Shown: piece by piece, positions 33,301-44,000 of the stretch
Layout: each line of letters begins with the position of its first letter
How positions within the stretch are numbered: the first letter of the stretch is position 1
Assembly (NCBI GenBank): GCA_012845835.1
Contig: JABAKD010000028.1
Location: 8,187,632-8,251,631, forward strand
From: Undaria pinnatifida
Lineage: Eukaryota > Sar > Phaeophyceae > Laminariales > Alariaceae
Reading direction: 5' to 3'
DNA length: 64,000 bases
The notes under the pieces: generated by a model
Database searches by the model: none
What the model was told of the DNA's origin: nothing
Seen by the model: only the letters and a program-made list of their open reading frames with translations
Made by a program: the position numbers and the translations under genes

Positions 33301-36300
33301 TCTCGCCGCCTCCACCACTGCCCCCCGCCCCTCCCCCACTCGCGGCTAACGCTCCCACCCCCGCCCCCAACTCCCAATCCCTACATTGGGAGGGACGGGC
33401 CGACCGCGCACCCCGCACTGAAGCAACGCACCTTCCACGTATCGCTTGTCGCTTGAACACTGCGCGCACACGCTCTCCCCGCAGACTTGGCAGCGCTGTC
33501 GTCTGACCATCAACGTGAAAGGTGCCGCACAAACACCACAAAAAGGTTGGTCTGGCCGACGAAAATTGAGGGGCGGTCGAAACAGGACGGAACGGGGAGA
33601 ACCGGGATGAGGGTGAGACGGGATGGAACGGGGTTTGATGGGATGAAATGGTATGACATGGGATAGGAAGGGACGTGATGGGACGAAATGGGATGGGACG
33701 GGATGCGATGAGACGGAATGGGATGGGACGGAATGGAATTGAATGGGACGGGATTGGGGTGGGACGTGATGGGACGAGATGGGATGGAATGACATAATAT
33801 GGGATGGGAAGAGACGGGAAAGGATGGGGCAGGACCAAATAGGACGGGATGGGACGGGATGGGAGGGACGGAACGCGATGGGATGAGACGGAACGGATTT
33901 ATTGAAACGGAATTGGATGAGGCGCAAGGGGAGGGGGACGGGAGGGATGGGGTGGGACAGGACGGAAGGTGGGGCTGGGTAGGCTGGGGGAACGTGCGGT
34001 TAGTGAGGGCGTGAAGGTGGTTGACTGCTTTGCGAGTTGCCAATTAACGGTTATGTTATTCTCTAAGAAATCCCGGAGCTTTGCGGGAGGCAGTGTGGGA
34101 AACGTTGTACAATGATTCAAACAAACATTACAAAACGCTGCTACCCCGCAAAAAACCTGTGGATCGGTCAAATCTCACCGACCAAGTCCTGCCTCTCCCG
34201 CGACCTGAACTCGCACGGCGAAGGCGTAAGCTGCTGCGGCTGCTTCTTCATGCGAAGGGATAGCGAAGTCCCTGACGACAGCAGTTTCAGGTCGAGGACC
34301 TTCTTTTTGGAAGAGCTTGCGCGTGTCTCCACCGCCGCCGCCGCCCCCACCGCCGTGCCCGTCGATGCCGTTGCTGCGGCTGCTGAGGGGGGGGTATTGG
34401 TGCCCGGCGCGCTGTTTTCGCCGAGAGAGGCGGAAGAGGAGGGTATCGAACCGCCTCCGTCGGTACCGTCGTTGCTGGTGTTGTTGTTGCCACTTTTGGT
34501 ACTGCTTTTGTTGCCTTTGTTGTCGCTTTTGCTGCTGTTGCTGCCTTTGCTGCTGCTGTTGTCGTCGTGGCTGGTGCTTCCGTTGCTGCCGATTTTGTTT
34601 CCACTTTTGTTGTTGTTGCTGTTGCTGCTGCTGTTGCTGCTGTTGCTGCTTTTGTTCCGAGACGGCTTCTCCGCCGAAGAGAGGGTAGCCGTGGCTGCGG
34701 CGAGGAAGCTCAGACCAACCGACGACGAGGAGGACGACGTCGACGACGAAGAGGTCGCGGTGGTTATGGCGGCGGCGACGGGCTCTTGCTTGGTCTTGCT
34801 CAGGGAGTCTTGAACCTGACGGACGCGAGTGTGTTCCCAGGACGAAGTGTAGATCCCGTTAGTTTACGTTTGATTATATACAAATTGTAACGTTATATAT
34901 TATTTAGATATATATTTATTATCTGTTTACACCGTTGACTGAATCATGTGCATTCTTCGCTGTTACGGCACAGTTGGACTTGCCCACTATTTTCGAGCCA
35001 TTTTGCGGTACGCCTGAAAAAAAAAAAAAGAAGAAATACCCATGGACTGGCGGGCCTGCTGCTGGCTATTAGCATACTACCGGTATCAGAGAATTGCACA
35101 AGGGCGGCCATCTCCTGTGCGCAAGATCTCCTCGTCGAGAGGGGACGATCGAGAGGTTGCACCGCAATGCCGCGTGCTTACGGCAGACATCGTGTCCGCG
35201 TGGGCACGGGAGATGCTGTGCCCTTGCAGCACTACGATCGTACAGCACACTACGTGAAAAGGAGCACCTGTGCCCAAAGCGAACAAGCCACGCGCCAAGC
35301 GAACAAGCCACGTTTTCTTCTCCCTCACCCCTTCAACCCTGCTCCCCCTCGTCCGTGCGATGATGGTCGGTACCTGATACCCCGGTCAAAGGCGATTAAC
35401 GGCCTAGTGTTGACCCGTCCAGGCCTCTGTAGATTTAGTGTATTAGGTTTCGTGAAGGGCTGCCTTGACAGACCCTGATGGCTTAGTATACCAGGTCTAG
35501 AGTGCTGGATTCCATGACGGCCCTTGACGGCAGTCCGTCAAGGATTCTAGTTATGACCCGTAATGGCTTCTTTAGACTTAATACACTAGCTGTAGAGTAG
35601 GGGTCCTCGACGGCCGGCAACAGTGCCGTCAACTGAAATATGTTTGAGCCTGGTATGTATTACCCCGGATCAGGTATAAGTTACAACGTTTACTTCCACC
35701 GGGAGGGGAAAAAAAAAACGCGTTTTTTTTCCTTCTTTTTCTGATCTTACGTTTTGCGCAAAAACCGACCCACATACCTGGTATTGTTTAAACTACTAAT
35801 AGCAACTTGTTGCGGACGGTACGGTTGTATACCAGAGTGTACCGTCATCTGCCGAACCCAACATAGAACACGTCACTCGTACCCGCCCATGGCCTTCAAT
35901 ATGCAGCAGTAAAAGACATCTCGTCTGCGAGATCGATCATTTCGAAGAAAAATAATCTATGCAGCCAAGCCGCGAGCCGCGAGCCGCGAGCCGCGTGTGC
36001 CAGCTCATACTTCGACCGCGCGTGCGATGATATACACCATTCATGTGCTACCCCTGTTAGGGCACATGTTTACGCCCTCGCACATATTTTCCGGTGGCTG
36101 ACTGCCCTGCATCTGGTCTGTATCGGCGCCCGCGCCTCTTAGTCGAGATTTTCAGTGGTGCGGAGGCATTGCACACGCGATTGAACGAGAAACCAAGTCG
36201 TATTTTAGGCCGCCGGCGCTGGTTGCGCGACACGGAGGTGCGTTACGCGTTGCAGGGAGACGCGGAGGTCCCCCGGAAGGCAGCTGGAGATGCACAGCGA

Positions 36301-39300
36301 AAACCAGGTCTCCACGTTTTTTCGCCTGCGGCTCACAAGGCTCAGCAACATTTTTTTCTTTGGTTTAAGCATGCGGCGAGAACCGTTGCGAAGCAGTTCA
36401 AAGCAGGTTCAAAGTATACACGTGTTGCGGTAAGCGGGAAAACGCGAACGCTTTGTTTCGGCGCGTGTCGCGCATATATATGCGTGATTTCGCGGGAAAA
36501 TGCTGCCCTGGAGAGCAACAGCGCAACAGAGGATATACTCGTGTTAACCCATTTCCAGCTCCTAATTTTTTCCTAGTCTAACTCCAAATTCTTTGTCCCG
36601 AAGTCGGGAGTGCGGTGCTGAAAGGGTCAAGATAGAGGTGGTACGAAGCACTTTTTAGCATTCAAAACATTTCGGATTTACTAGGCGGGCTCCTTAGCTG
36701 ACAAAACTACTATTTATACGTACCGTCTGTGTGTCATTCATGAAGTGGTTACAAACACAACTGCTTGCTGAATACCTTACCGCTGCTGTAGACCATGGGA
36801 TTCTTCATCTGGTTGCCCCTTGCTTTTGTCTCAGGGCGAGGTTTGAGTGGGCATGTATATCTAAAAAATGAACACGAAAGTTGGATGTACATTTGAATGT
36901 AATGTAGGGCTCGTGAAGCGGGGAGTCCCAGAAAAAAGGGGGTGCTATTACGGAGGACGATAGTAAATAGGACCAAATATTGTTAGTAAAAATAGATGAA
37001 TATATAGGTTTTTGTCTCCACCGTAGGTCCTATTTACTAGGGTCCCCCGTAATACATGTGATACTCCTATTATATCGTGCCGTGCATCAACACCTAAAAT
37101 GCGCCCTGGAATTTTCTTCCAGGAAAAAAAAAAAAATCCAACCACAGCAGTTGGTGCCCCGACTTAAGAGCAACCCGTGACAACCCCAAACAGGCGCTTT
37201 CAACTACAGTGCACGTTGCTCTTATCTGCTTATCTGTAGTGGAAAATACACAGCTTTTAGGGTAGGCGGGACGTGCCGATTGGACCGCTCTTAGCGCCCC
37301 AAAACCCCTCCCTATACTAATTCCAAGTAATTTCTCACCAAAAACGAGTTTCCAGTTGTGAAGGCGTCAAGTCCCGCATGCTCTTATCCTGGGCGCCATT
37401 CAATCGGGGCACCCACTGCGTCACTTTTACTCGCCATCTCAACTCGTAAAAGAGGTTTCACCCCCAGCCACCGTATGGGCAAGCCGTGGAAACGCAGATG
37501 TCCCCCCTTTTCGCCCCGCGGCACTTGCCTTCACTTTTATCGCGCGTATCATATCATGCGTAGGGTTCAGCATTCCCACTCGTCAGCTTTTTAGCTCGTC
37601 TATTTCCACTACGAATTATCCTCTTGAGCGTTCGACGGGAACCGTTGTTGAAAAAACGTGACTACTTATCAGCAGCATCGGTCACACACGCAAATTCGAT
37701 GCGAGTCGACGAGGGAAGAAATAGCTGGAGTCCTCTCGCGATAAAAACGAACGCGCGTACGCCGTAGTGGGGAGGGGAGAGAAAAGCCTGCGTAGTGACC
37801 CCATCACGTCTACAATAGGGAGGGAGAAGGAGAAAGAAAAAGTGCGAACACAATAGAAGAGATGAGCAAAAAAAAAAAACGGTTACACGGAGCAGCCCGG
37901 ACTTCTGGGGTAGGACGAGTGCGTGAACTGCAAACGTAAGGAGCTATACGGTGCGGCACTCGCGCAGCATAATAATCAGCTGATAATAATACAGCAGTAG
38001 TGGGTACCCCGATTTAAGAGCGCCCACGAAAGGGGCATTTTCAGGGTCAAATCGGCATGTCCCGCCTATGCTAAAAGCTATATGTTTCCGACTGCAGAGA
38101 AAAGCAGTATGTAGTTAAAAGCGCTTGTTTCGGCTTGTCCCGGGGCGCTCTTAACGCCTTTAGAACTCGAAACCCTTTTGGGGGACAAAATTACTTCAAT
38201 TTAGTATAGGGAGGGGTTTGGGGGCTCTAAAGGGGTTAAATCGGGGTACCCACTGTAGTGATGATACTTACAACGCTGCACGCTCTTCCTTCCTATCATA
38301 CTGCTGTAGACGCTTGATAAGACAGATGATTGGCACTCGACGGCCTTTTCGATGGTTCTCGTCGATTTGCGTGTCCCAAAGAGGTTACGAAAAATAGCGG
38401 ATTTAGGGAAAACAAAACAAAACTCTTACTTAAGTACTAGTCTATATGTATAGTGCTGCAGACCGACATCAGTGCATTTTCGCGACGAGCCGATTTGACA
38501 GCTCTTGTGTTATCTCCGGAATGATCTAAACCAGGGCACCCACCAGTGTATCTACTTGTTGCTTTAGCTAATATTATATGCACAGCTACTGCTGTATACG
38601 GCGAATAGGGGCAAGCGCCGGTACTGCAGCAGCTCCTAGCACGAGCAGCATCCTACAGAGGTATACTACAGCGACACCTGTGCAGGTGCACCTGGTATGT
38701 ATCACGCGGACTATAATATCATTTTCTATGTTGAAAAATAAAAAATACCTGGTACAAAATACGCTGATGTACAGCAGCTGTGAGATCGCGGATTTCGTCG
38801 AAACTCATCTTTGCCAGCTGCTGTACATGATACCCCGATCGCGCGCGTACCACTTTTAATATCATAGCGGCGCCATGACCGCTTGTTGTTGTTGTTCTCA
38901 CATTAACTCGCATAATCAAGTCCGTGGTCAGAGGACAGGCTCCAGTCACTCTGGAGCTGAGGAATACCCCAGGGAAAACACACAACACACAACCCAAGGT
39001 GGTACACGCATGTATCACAGCTGACGCAATTCATGCCTCCACCAGAAACATATAAAAGTGAAATCGGGAGTCAGTCTACGATGTGCCAGGTCCATGCCGG
39101 TGCATACGTCTCATTACTCACGCCTACTTACGTACGAGTATTAATGGCAGTAGTGAGCACGAGCCGCGGCGCACCCGCGATCCGAGGCCATGAATGCTGC
39201 AGTTGTTTTCTGGCGGCTGGCGGTGGCGCTTGCAAAAGAAAACCGACAAACCTATGAAATGACGCTACGACTCTGCTGTACGAGCAGTAGTATAGTCTCT

Positions 39301-40617
39301 AGTGGCAAGAAATGTGGACAATCCGCGACCCGGGGCTACGGTACAGCAGTAGTAGTACCGCTGCCGTGTCGCTGCTGCTGTGTTGTTAGTGCTGTCACAT
39401 TAACCTCCGCGGAGCTTCAGAGGGAAACGCTGACGATTTCGGCATCGGCCACTGCTGGTTGGCGACGATAAAATTGGTGTCAGAACGACATCAATGCAAA
39501 GACCCTCTCGTGCGGGACGGGCGCAGTATGATCCCACCAGGTAGCCGTACTGCTGCACGCTCAAGCTAATTAGACGACGCTTGCAAATATCGCAATTGTC
39601 ACTGTTTTGGTTGCTTTACACGGCTCCCAGCAGGGTTGACTCGCTGCTGCCGTGTACAAACGCAACGGTTGGCGGTGGCCGTGTGGCCGGTGTCGCTTGA
39701 AACTCGCAAGATGGATTTGACACCTATATTGTGGGCCATGACGCGACGCTATGACAGCAGTCAGAGGCTGCTTTCGTAGCGTCTTACCATAGCCCAGAGC
39801 CAACAATCTTACACAACCGACGATCAAGACAAGACGAAAAACCAAAGGTCCCGAAGTCGCCGTCACAACAATCGAACCCTTATTGGGTGGCGCCTGCTGA
39901 AACTCGAAACTCCAGCAGCATGCGTATGACAGAGATACCAGAGAGAGTTTACCAATTATGAAGCAAATCGAGCAACAATCCAAACTTCCGCAACCTTCCG
40001 CGAAAAAATATCATGCTCTACGTGCCAGGCTGTTGTGCTGATGTGGTACCGAGGGGCGCATCATATTACGGGGGTACTGCTGCGCCGCTTGCTGCATTAC
40101 ACGAACAGAGCTGCAGCTGCTGTAAATACGTAGATAACGTCGTACTGCTGTTGTACTTTGCCTTACCTGTGATGTTATATCATCACACTGCAATATGCGC
40201 TGGCTGCATCGCAACTACTTTTGGCTCTGCTTCTCTCTACTTCTGCTCCTTCTGCTTGTTGTGCTGCAGCACTGGATACAGATTTTGCTACCGTCACTAC
40301 AGCAGCAGCATCACACACATCGTTAGCATACACAAGCTCAGCAGAGGCTCAAGCCCAATGAAAAAAAGCAACAACAACTGCCGAGCAAGGCAGACCCCCA
40401 CCCCCACCTGTTCCACTAGATCGCGGACGCTGCCCAGGCTGCCAAGCAAGCTTCTCTTCCGGGGTTGAATTGGAGATTTCTCGGCACCAGTACCGCCCCC
40501 TCCGTCCACATTTTTGGCGAACTTTACCGACATCCCTCTCCGCGAAGACTCCAGTATATCCTCGGTAGAGGCAACCACCTCCTTCTGGACTACCTTGTCT
40601 TTCTTTCGACGCCTCAT
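21384..40617 (-). CDS. FYVE-type zinc-finger protein, 913 residues, seven exons
   Basis: Exons in transcript order: 40617-40408, 34815-34179, 33551-33432, 32703-31922, 24454-24094, 23486-23224, 21752-21384. Every junction is GT-AG and keeps phase. The start is the ATG at 40617 (MRRRKKDKVVQKEVV); an upstream exon cannot be excluded. Residues 71-282 are Ser/Asn/Lys/Ala-rich low complexity. Residues 283-334 form an eight-cysteine FYVE finger. Residues 335-583 are Gly/Ser/Ala/Pro-rich. The C-terminal third has helix-like stretches (GLDKAWAGARALLRKLFES; AAAFLTLLAVIRRY; SLFIALTAFLAQAIADLA) and ends EGHELDQYFFL. FYVE fingers usually bind PI3P on endosomes, but the basic RRHHCR motif here is RRQRCQ, so lipid binding is uncertain. 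I do not recognise the protein outside the finger. Introns 1 and 4 are 5.6 and 7.5 kb. Low-complexity open frames on the plus strand at 31809-32702 and 34112-34813 are its shadows. Confidence 0.83.
21795..22076. mobile_element. GACGCG-TIR MITE copy
   Basis: 282 bp with TIRs GACGCGTGCTACGATGGAGG and CTATCGTAGCACGCGTC. Internal landmarks match the family. It lies just upstream (transcript sense) of the last FYVE exon acceptor. No clear target-site duplication. Confidence 0.82.
22131..22471 (+). mobile_element. tRNA-derived SINE, full-length copy
   Basis: The 5' head is tRNA-like. A box A match TGGTCTAGCGG (22140-22150) and a box B match GGTCCAAACC (22184-22193) are at tRNA spacing, with AGGGG/CCCCT forming a T-stem. 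The body ends in an A-rich tail (AATAAAAAAAATAAAAAAGG). Three 5'-truncated relatives in the window share the body landmarks GAGAGCGCT..TAGC, CGAGGGAAGAA, GCGATAAAA, TGTACCGTAG and GGCCCCGGATCTGA. The head's D arm resembles Glu/Gly tRNAs. The anticodon arm is decayed, so it is not a working tRNA. Confidence 0.8.
22472..22745 (-). mobile_element. C-tailed repeat, subtype B, abutting the SINE tail
   Basis: Starts with a G-rich run directly at the end of the SINE A-tail (22471), then GTGCTCATTTTATGCACG, CTCTCGCATCCCTGCCGG and GTCGGGTTTTCAACG, ending in GGATGACAGC. Confidence 0.75.
22845..23170 (+). repeat. (CAA)n and (CAACAC)n array in last FYVE intron
   Basis: CAG/CAA triplets then CAACACCAACACC hexamers. 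Confidence 0.95.
23885..23968 (+). mobile_element. C-tailed repeat, subtype A, truncated
   Basis: GCTCCGTCTCGAAAGGGATG, then GGCAAGCAACAAAAGAGTAC and a C-rich run. Confidence 0.65.
24830..25150 (+). repeat. Degenerate CAACACC array in FYVE intron 4
   Basis: CCAACACC words interspersed with unique sequence. Confidence 0.8.
25180..25272 (+). mobile_element. A-tailed short repeat, truncated
   Basis: GAGTTCAATTGACACACACG, AAATACGTGGACGTGGGGTG, CCCCATCCACCGGAGGATTA, then an A/CAA tail expanded into a (CAA)n microsatellite. Confidence 0.65.
25267..25430 (+). repeat. (CAA)n then CAACACC/CAACGCC array
   Basis: Directly follows the A tail of the repeat at 25180-25272. Confidence 0.9.
26010..26066. 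repeat. CAGCTGTGAG...GCAAGCTGCG short dispersed repeat
   Basis: About 55 bp with imperfect inverted ends. Related copies at 29358-29416, 38766-38833, 54250-54303 and 63058-63118 share GTCAGCTGTGAG, a CGA-rich centre and TTTGCAAGCTGCG. Often preceded by a TACCTGGTA-like word. Its nature is unknown. Confidence 0.55.
27461..27637 (-). mobile_element. A-tailed short repeat (CCGCCGGAGGAT family)
   Basis: Second copy, closely matching 11341-11522 over its length; A tail at the low-coordinate side. Lies just upstream of the tRNA-Thr gene. Confidence 0.7.
27792..27864 (+). tRNA. tRNA-Thr (anticodon CGT)
   Basis: This 73-base cloverleaf has a 7-bp acceptor stem (GCCGGCA with TGTCGGC, one G-T pair), a D arm with GGT in the loop, and the anticodon loop TTCGTAA (CGT, reading ACG). 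The T arm is a perfect GAGAG/CTCTC with loop TTCAATC. The D stem has one C-T mismatch. A T8 run (pol III terminator) starts six bases after the 3' end. It lies inside intron 4 of the FYVE gene, on the opposite strand. Confidence 0.9.
27865..27880 (+). terminator. Pol III terminator of tRNA-Thr
   Basis: A run of eight T immediately follows the tRNA 3' end on the RNA-like strand, the standard RNA polymerase III stop signal. Confidence 0.75.
27917..28045 (-). mobile_element. A-tailed short repeat (CCGCCGGAGGAT family)
   Basis: Third copy, truncated at the CAGCTGGCG end, with the tail appearing as a long T run at 27900-27919. It lies just downstream of tRNA-Thr, so two copies flank that gene. 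Confidence 0.7.
28855..29226 (-). mobile_element. TRIM (miniature LTR retrotransposon) copy 2
   Basis: 372 bp, same structure as copy 1. LTRs are at 28855-28938 and 29143-29226, the target-site duplication is GATA (28851-28854 and 29227-29230), the purine tract abuts the 3' LTR, and the tRNA-like stretch is at 29084-29141. The two LTRs differ at a few positions, so the insertion is not very recent. It lies in intron 4 of the FYVE gene. Confidence 0.9.
29950..30164 (+). mobile_element. tRNA-derived SINE, 5'-truncated copy
   Basis: Matches the body and tail of the copy at 22131 from GAGAGCGCT to the A-rich end (GATGAAGAAAAAAAAATGG). The tRNA-like head is missing, as expected for incomplete reverse transcription. 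Confidence 0.75.
32666..33551 (-). other. FYVE-type zinc-finger domain split by an intron
   Basis: Residues C287, C290, C303, C306, C311, C314, C331 and C334 follow the spacing of FYVE fingers, and the terminal RVCDIC is intact. The domain is encoded by the whole exon 33551-33432 plus the start of exon 32703-31922; codon G323 is split by the intron. The N-terminal WxxD element is absent (VDQPFC), and the RRHHCR PI3P pocket reads RRQRCQ at 299-304. By family knowledge, loss of both histidines weakens or removes PI3P binding. Confidence 0.85.
33560..33965 (+). repeat. GGGATGGGACGG-type minisatellite in FYVE intron 2
   Basis: Degenerate 5-base-period repeat (GGGAT, GGGAC, GGAAT) for about 400 bases, ending next to the FYVE exon acceptor. 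Confidence 0.9.
36094..36576 (+). other. Unassigned 160-codon open frame in FYVE intron 1
   Basis: The longest open frame in the window that is not low complexity or a shadow of an exon. It starts MADCPASGLYRRPRLLVEIF and includes RTVAKQFKAGSKYTRVAV. No motif recognised. It has no neighbours on its strand and no obvious promoter, so it may be chance. Confidence 0.2.
37148..37418. mobile_element. CAGTGGGTACCCC-TIR MITE carrying a D element
   Basis: TIRs CAGTTGGTGCCCCGAC and ATCGGGGCACCCACTG. The body matches 19458-19644, but about 88 bases at 37284-37372 (the D element, reverse orientation) interrupt the segment between CCGCTCT and CAAGTCCC. It lies in intron 1 of the FYVE gene. Confidence 0.8.
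37681..37880 (+). mobile_element. tRNA-derived SINE, 5'-truncated copy
   Basis: Shares CGATGCGAGTCGACGAGGG, CTCGCGATAAAAACGA, CGTAGTGGGGAGGGG and GGGAGGGAGAAGGAG with the family and ends in A12. The head is missing. Confidence 0.75.
38000..38255. mobile_element. CAGTGGGTACCCC-TIR MITE carrying a D element, other orientation
   Basis: Ends GTGGGTACCCCGATTTAA and TTAAATCGGGGTACCCACTG, a long matching inverted repeat. A D element occupies 38150-38238. The flank reads TA on both sides if two terminal bases were lost at the left end. Confidence 0.8.
38256..40407. other. Remaining part of FYVE intron 1
   Basis: No gene seen. Contains CAGCAGTA/TACTGCTG words, one CAGCTGTGAG repeat and a partial MITE end near 38520-38555. 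Confidence 0.5.
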
Positions 40618-41043
40618 GAAGCTTGTACGATGTAGAAATGGAAAAACTGTACGGGTTCCGTGTGTGCCGTACTTCTGGGTACCGTGTTACTGGTTATTGG
40701 TACTGGGTACTGGGGCGGTACCGAGTACTTTCAGGTTTCAACGAGATTTGGTTGGCGTTCGATTTTGGGGGCATTTCGAGGCAGATGACTTCGGGGCGGA
40801 GGGTTCGGAGCACAGAGCAAGGTTCGCTTCGTGCCACAGCCCGGAGCATCGCAGACGCCGTGCGTGGAAAGGGGTAGGGTTCAACTAAAGGAAAGTGTGC
40901 ACATTGTCTTGTCAGCGTCGTCCACAGTTTAGCATAGCTGGAAAGGATTAGGACCGGAAGTCTCCTTGCGATCACGATTGTCTTGTGATCACATCTTGGC
41001 GACAGAGCTTCTCTCTACCGAGGAAGGAATCGCTCGGGACAGC
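40618..41043. promoter_or_regulatory. Divergent promoter region between FYVE gene and beta-COP gene
   Basis: The two start codons face away from each other 426 bases apart, so both core promoters and 5' leaders must fit here unless non-coding exons exist. No clear TATA box is visible. A perfect 6-bp inverted repeat GATCAC/GTGATC (40970-40990) lies about 55 bases before the beta-COP start, and an ETS-like CCGGAAG lies at 40955-40961. Both are unproven as binding sites. The segment is free of the mobile elements that fill neighbouring non-coding DNA. Confidence 0.5.
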
Positions 41044-44000
41044 ATGGCCGCCATCGAGCAGCACTGCACGGTGCTATTCAACAACGACCGCATCCAGACC
41101 ATCCAGCAGGTGCAGACCTAGACCCCGCTTTTGCTTTTTGGTGCCTCATTTGGTTGGCGAACATAACACGCTGCATTTTGTTTTGACTGCTTGCGCTTCT
41201 CAGAATTCTGGTTTCTGCTCGCATCCTGCAGGTCGCCAAGAAAACGTGCTGTGCGATGTCGCTGAAAAAACACTCAAGTGAGGCTGATTGTCCCCGCTGC
41301 ATTTCGTACGTACTGGTACCTGGTAACCTGCTCGGACTGAGAGCAGAGGCAATCTCGGGTTTTTCGTGCGTGTCTACACTGCGCATCCCGTTTTGCGCCA
41401 GCCAAGCCCGTCACGGTAGAGCTTCGCGCGGTGATTCCTGGTGCCTCGCACGCCGTGGCACGTCGCAGCCTTGCCGCTTCTTGTACAGTACGTCTCTTGC
41501 AACCCCAGTTGTACTGCTGTGCTAGCTGCTGCTGTGTCTTACCTGGGACATGGGTTTTGGGTTTCATGTACACAGAGTACTCGTAGCAGCACCCGGTATA
41601 CCCATGCTAGCAGCATTGATAGCAGCAGCAGGCGCAAGAAAGACGAACGGTTGTTCCTCCAAAACGTGCGGATAGCAAGAAAGGAGGAAAAAATCCACAA
41701 GGTTTAACTACTGCCAGCGACATCCAATTCTAGTTCCAAGTAATTTGGCTCAGAAACGTGTGTCCGGGCAGCGCGGTAGTTTCGTAACACCAGTAAAGAC
41801 CCATATCATCAGCCCCGTATTCGCTTTCTCGTCTTTCCTTGTCCGACCCGATTATCTGTGTTATCATAGTGCATTTTTTTTCTCTCCAACGTGTTCGTTG
41901 CGGTTGGCATTGCGTGGCCTAACCACCTTGTCGTATTTGCAATGTGTCCATGCCTCGTAGTTTGTGACCACAGAGCTCGTCCCTCTATTTGGACCCATGG
42001 AGGCATCGGCACAGACACTGGTTGTGCTGAGTGTAGCTGGGTATAAATATCAGTTTTGTGTGAACAACACACACAGCAGTTCATCATTTTTGCCGCAGCA
42101 GAATTTACAGTACCCCCCCCCCCAGGCCCCAATCTCCCCTCCTAACCCCCAACGCTCTCCCCTCTCTTCCCCCCACAACTCCTCGACTCCCCAACTCCCG
42201 GACTCCCCAACTCCCTAACCCCCCCCCCCCCAACCCCCCCCCGCCCAACCTTCAACCCTCCCTTCCCTTCGAGCCCGGTCGTCGTCGCGATTGTTGTTGT
42301 TGTTGGTTGTTGGTTGACTCGTTACGTGCATTCCGCTTCCGCCTTGCGCAATTTGTTAACGCGACCCCGCTCCCGAGTTCGCTTCCGTGGCTCGAAAACC
42401 CGGCCGTAACTGTGGTGGAGTCGGGTCTAGAAGACTGAATTCGGACTTACCGTTTGTTGTGCAACATTTTTAGGCCACGTTACCCTCGTGCTCACCTCCA
42501 TGACTCGAAGACCCTGTCGTAACTGTGGTGGAATCGGGTCTATAAGGCTGAAATCGAACGCACAGTCTGTTGTTCATCGCTTTCAGGCTACGTTATCCTC
42601 ACATGATTCACGTGTAAAACCGTACTGTCTTTTGCAGGATGACATAATCAAATTCCTGGAAGAGCCGACGATTTCGGCGAAAATCAACGGCATCAAGCAG
42701 GCCATCTTGCTTCTTCTCTCGGGGGAGACCATGCCTAGGTAAGCTAAACAAAGGAAGCAACGGGCGATAGAATCAAGGACCATACAGGCAAATACGCACC
42801 AAGGCGCGTATGCCAACAAACAACAAAACGAGCGAGCAAGCTATTATCATGCCTATAAAATAATAACACACGCAAGGAAGGACACAATCGAGTACACAAT
42901 CAAAACACGCAAAATGAACGCGCGAGCTAAATACGTATTACTCTGATACCAATGTGGTGCACGGGCAAGAAAACGAAAACACAGGCAGGCTTGGACACGA
43001 GAAACCAAGCAAGCACACCAAGTAGTCAAGACCCTTTTTTGGCTTTCTTTCCTGCGTTCGTCACATGTACGTGTACTTCGAGGAGTATCTCTATGTAGCG
43101 GCTGGCGCTTACCGGTGCGGAGCAACTGGTGTTGGTTGGGCCCGTTACTGAACGCTCGTCTGACGCACCACCAAAAATGATTTTTTGATATAACTCAGCT
43201 TTGAAAGCTGCGTGTGATACTTCGATCTATATATTACTTATAATGTCTGATCTATGGTCTATGATCTGTTGTCTGTGATCTATGACCAATGATCTGTGAT
43301 CTCATGGTCTCTCATCTCTGATTTTGGCTCTCTGCTCTTGTTTCTGATGTCTGGTCTATCAGCTATGTTGTCTGATCTATGGTCTTATATCTCTCATCTA
43401 TGATCCATGACCTATGAACTGTGGTCTCATGATCTGTGATCTCTGATGTTGGTTTGCGAACGCGAAGGTTGCTGATGTCCGTGATCAAGGGGTGCCTGAA
43501 GGAAGACAGCAAGGAGCTGAAGAAGCTGGTCATGATGTACTGGGAGGTCGTGAAGAAATACGACGCCGAGGGAAAGCTGCTGCCGGAGATGATCCTGGTG
43601 CGTGCATGCCTCCATAGATGTGTGTGCGCGGGCGTATATCGGCATTCTATCAAGCTTCGCGCGAGCTTCGAACCGAACATAGTCTTTTGGGAGGACAACG
43701 TACTTGGAATTTGAGTTGTATTTTGATTTGCGCGCGTCCTGATCCATTTCACCGCCCCCCACATCAGCACCCCGCCCATTCGGACCCCCCCCCCATCCCC
43801 CAGTATGCTCAACTGTGCGGAATTCCGCCTCACAAGTGGTTCTTAGTAAGATGCAGCTCGACCTTCATGCGACTCGCTGGACGCCTCACGGCGCTTCGCG
43901 CTTGGTTCACGCGATCTTAGCATGGGCGGTGAAAACCCGACATGCTCCATCCCAGCGTTGTGGAGATGCGAGGGTCTATGGTCTTGAAAGTATGGCTATG

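Noticed and set aside
34112..34813. 233-codon plus-strand open frame rich in Leu
   Set aside because: Antisense of the Ser/Asn/Lys-rich FYVE exon 34179-34815; the leucine-rich look comes from CAG/CTG-type codon repeats.
40694..40975. 93-codon minus-strand open frame upstream of the FYVE start
   Set aside because: Not in frame by any clear splice with the MRRRKKDK exon, and it overlaps the probable divergent promoter.
43225..43450. Regular spacing suggesting a CRISPR-like array
   Set aside because: Degenerate overlapping words with no constant repeat and no spacers, in a eukaryotic intron.
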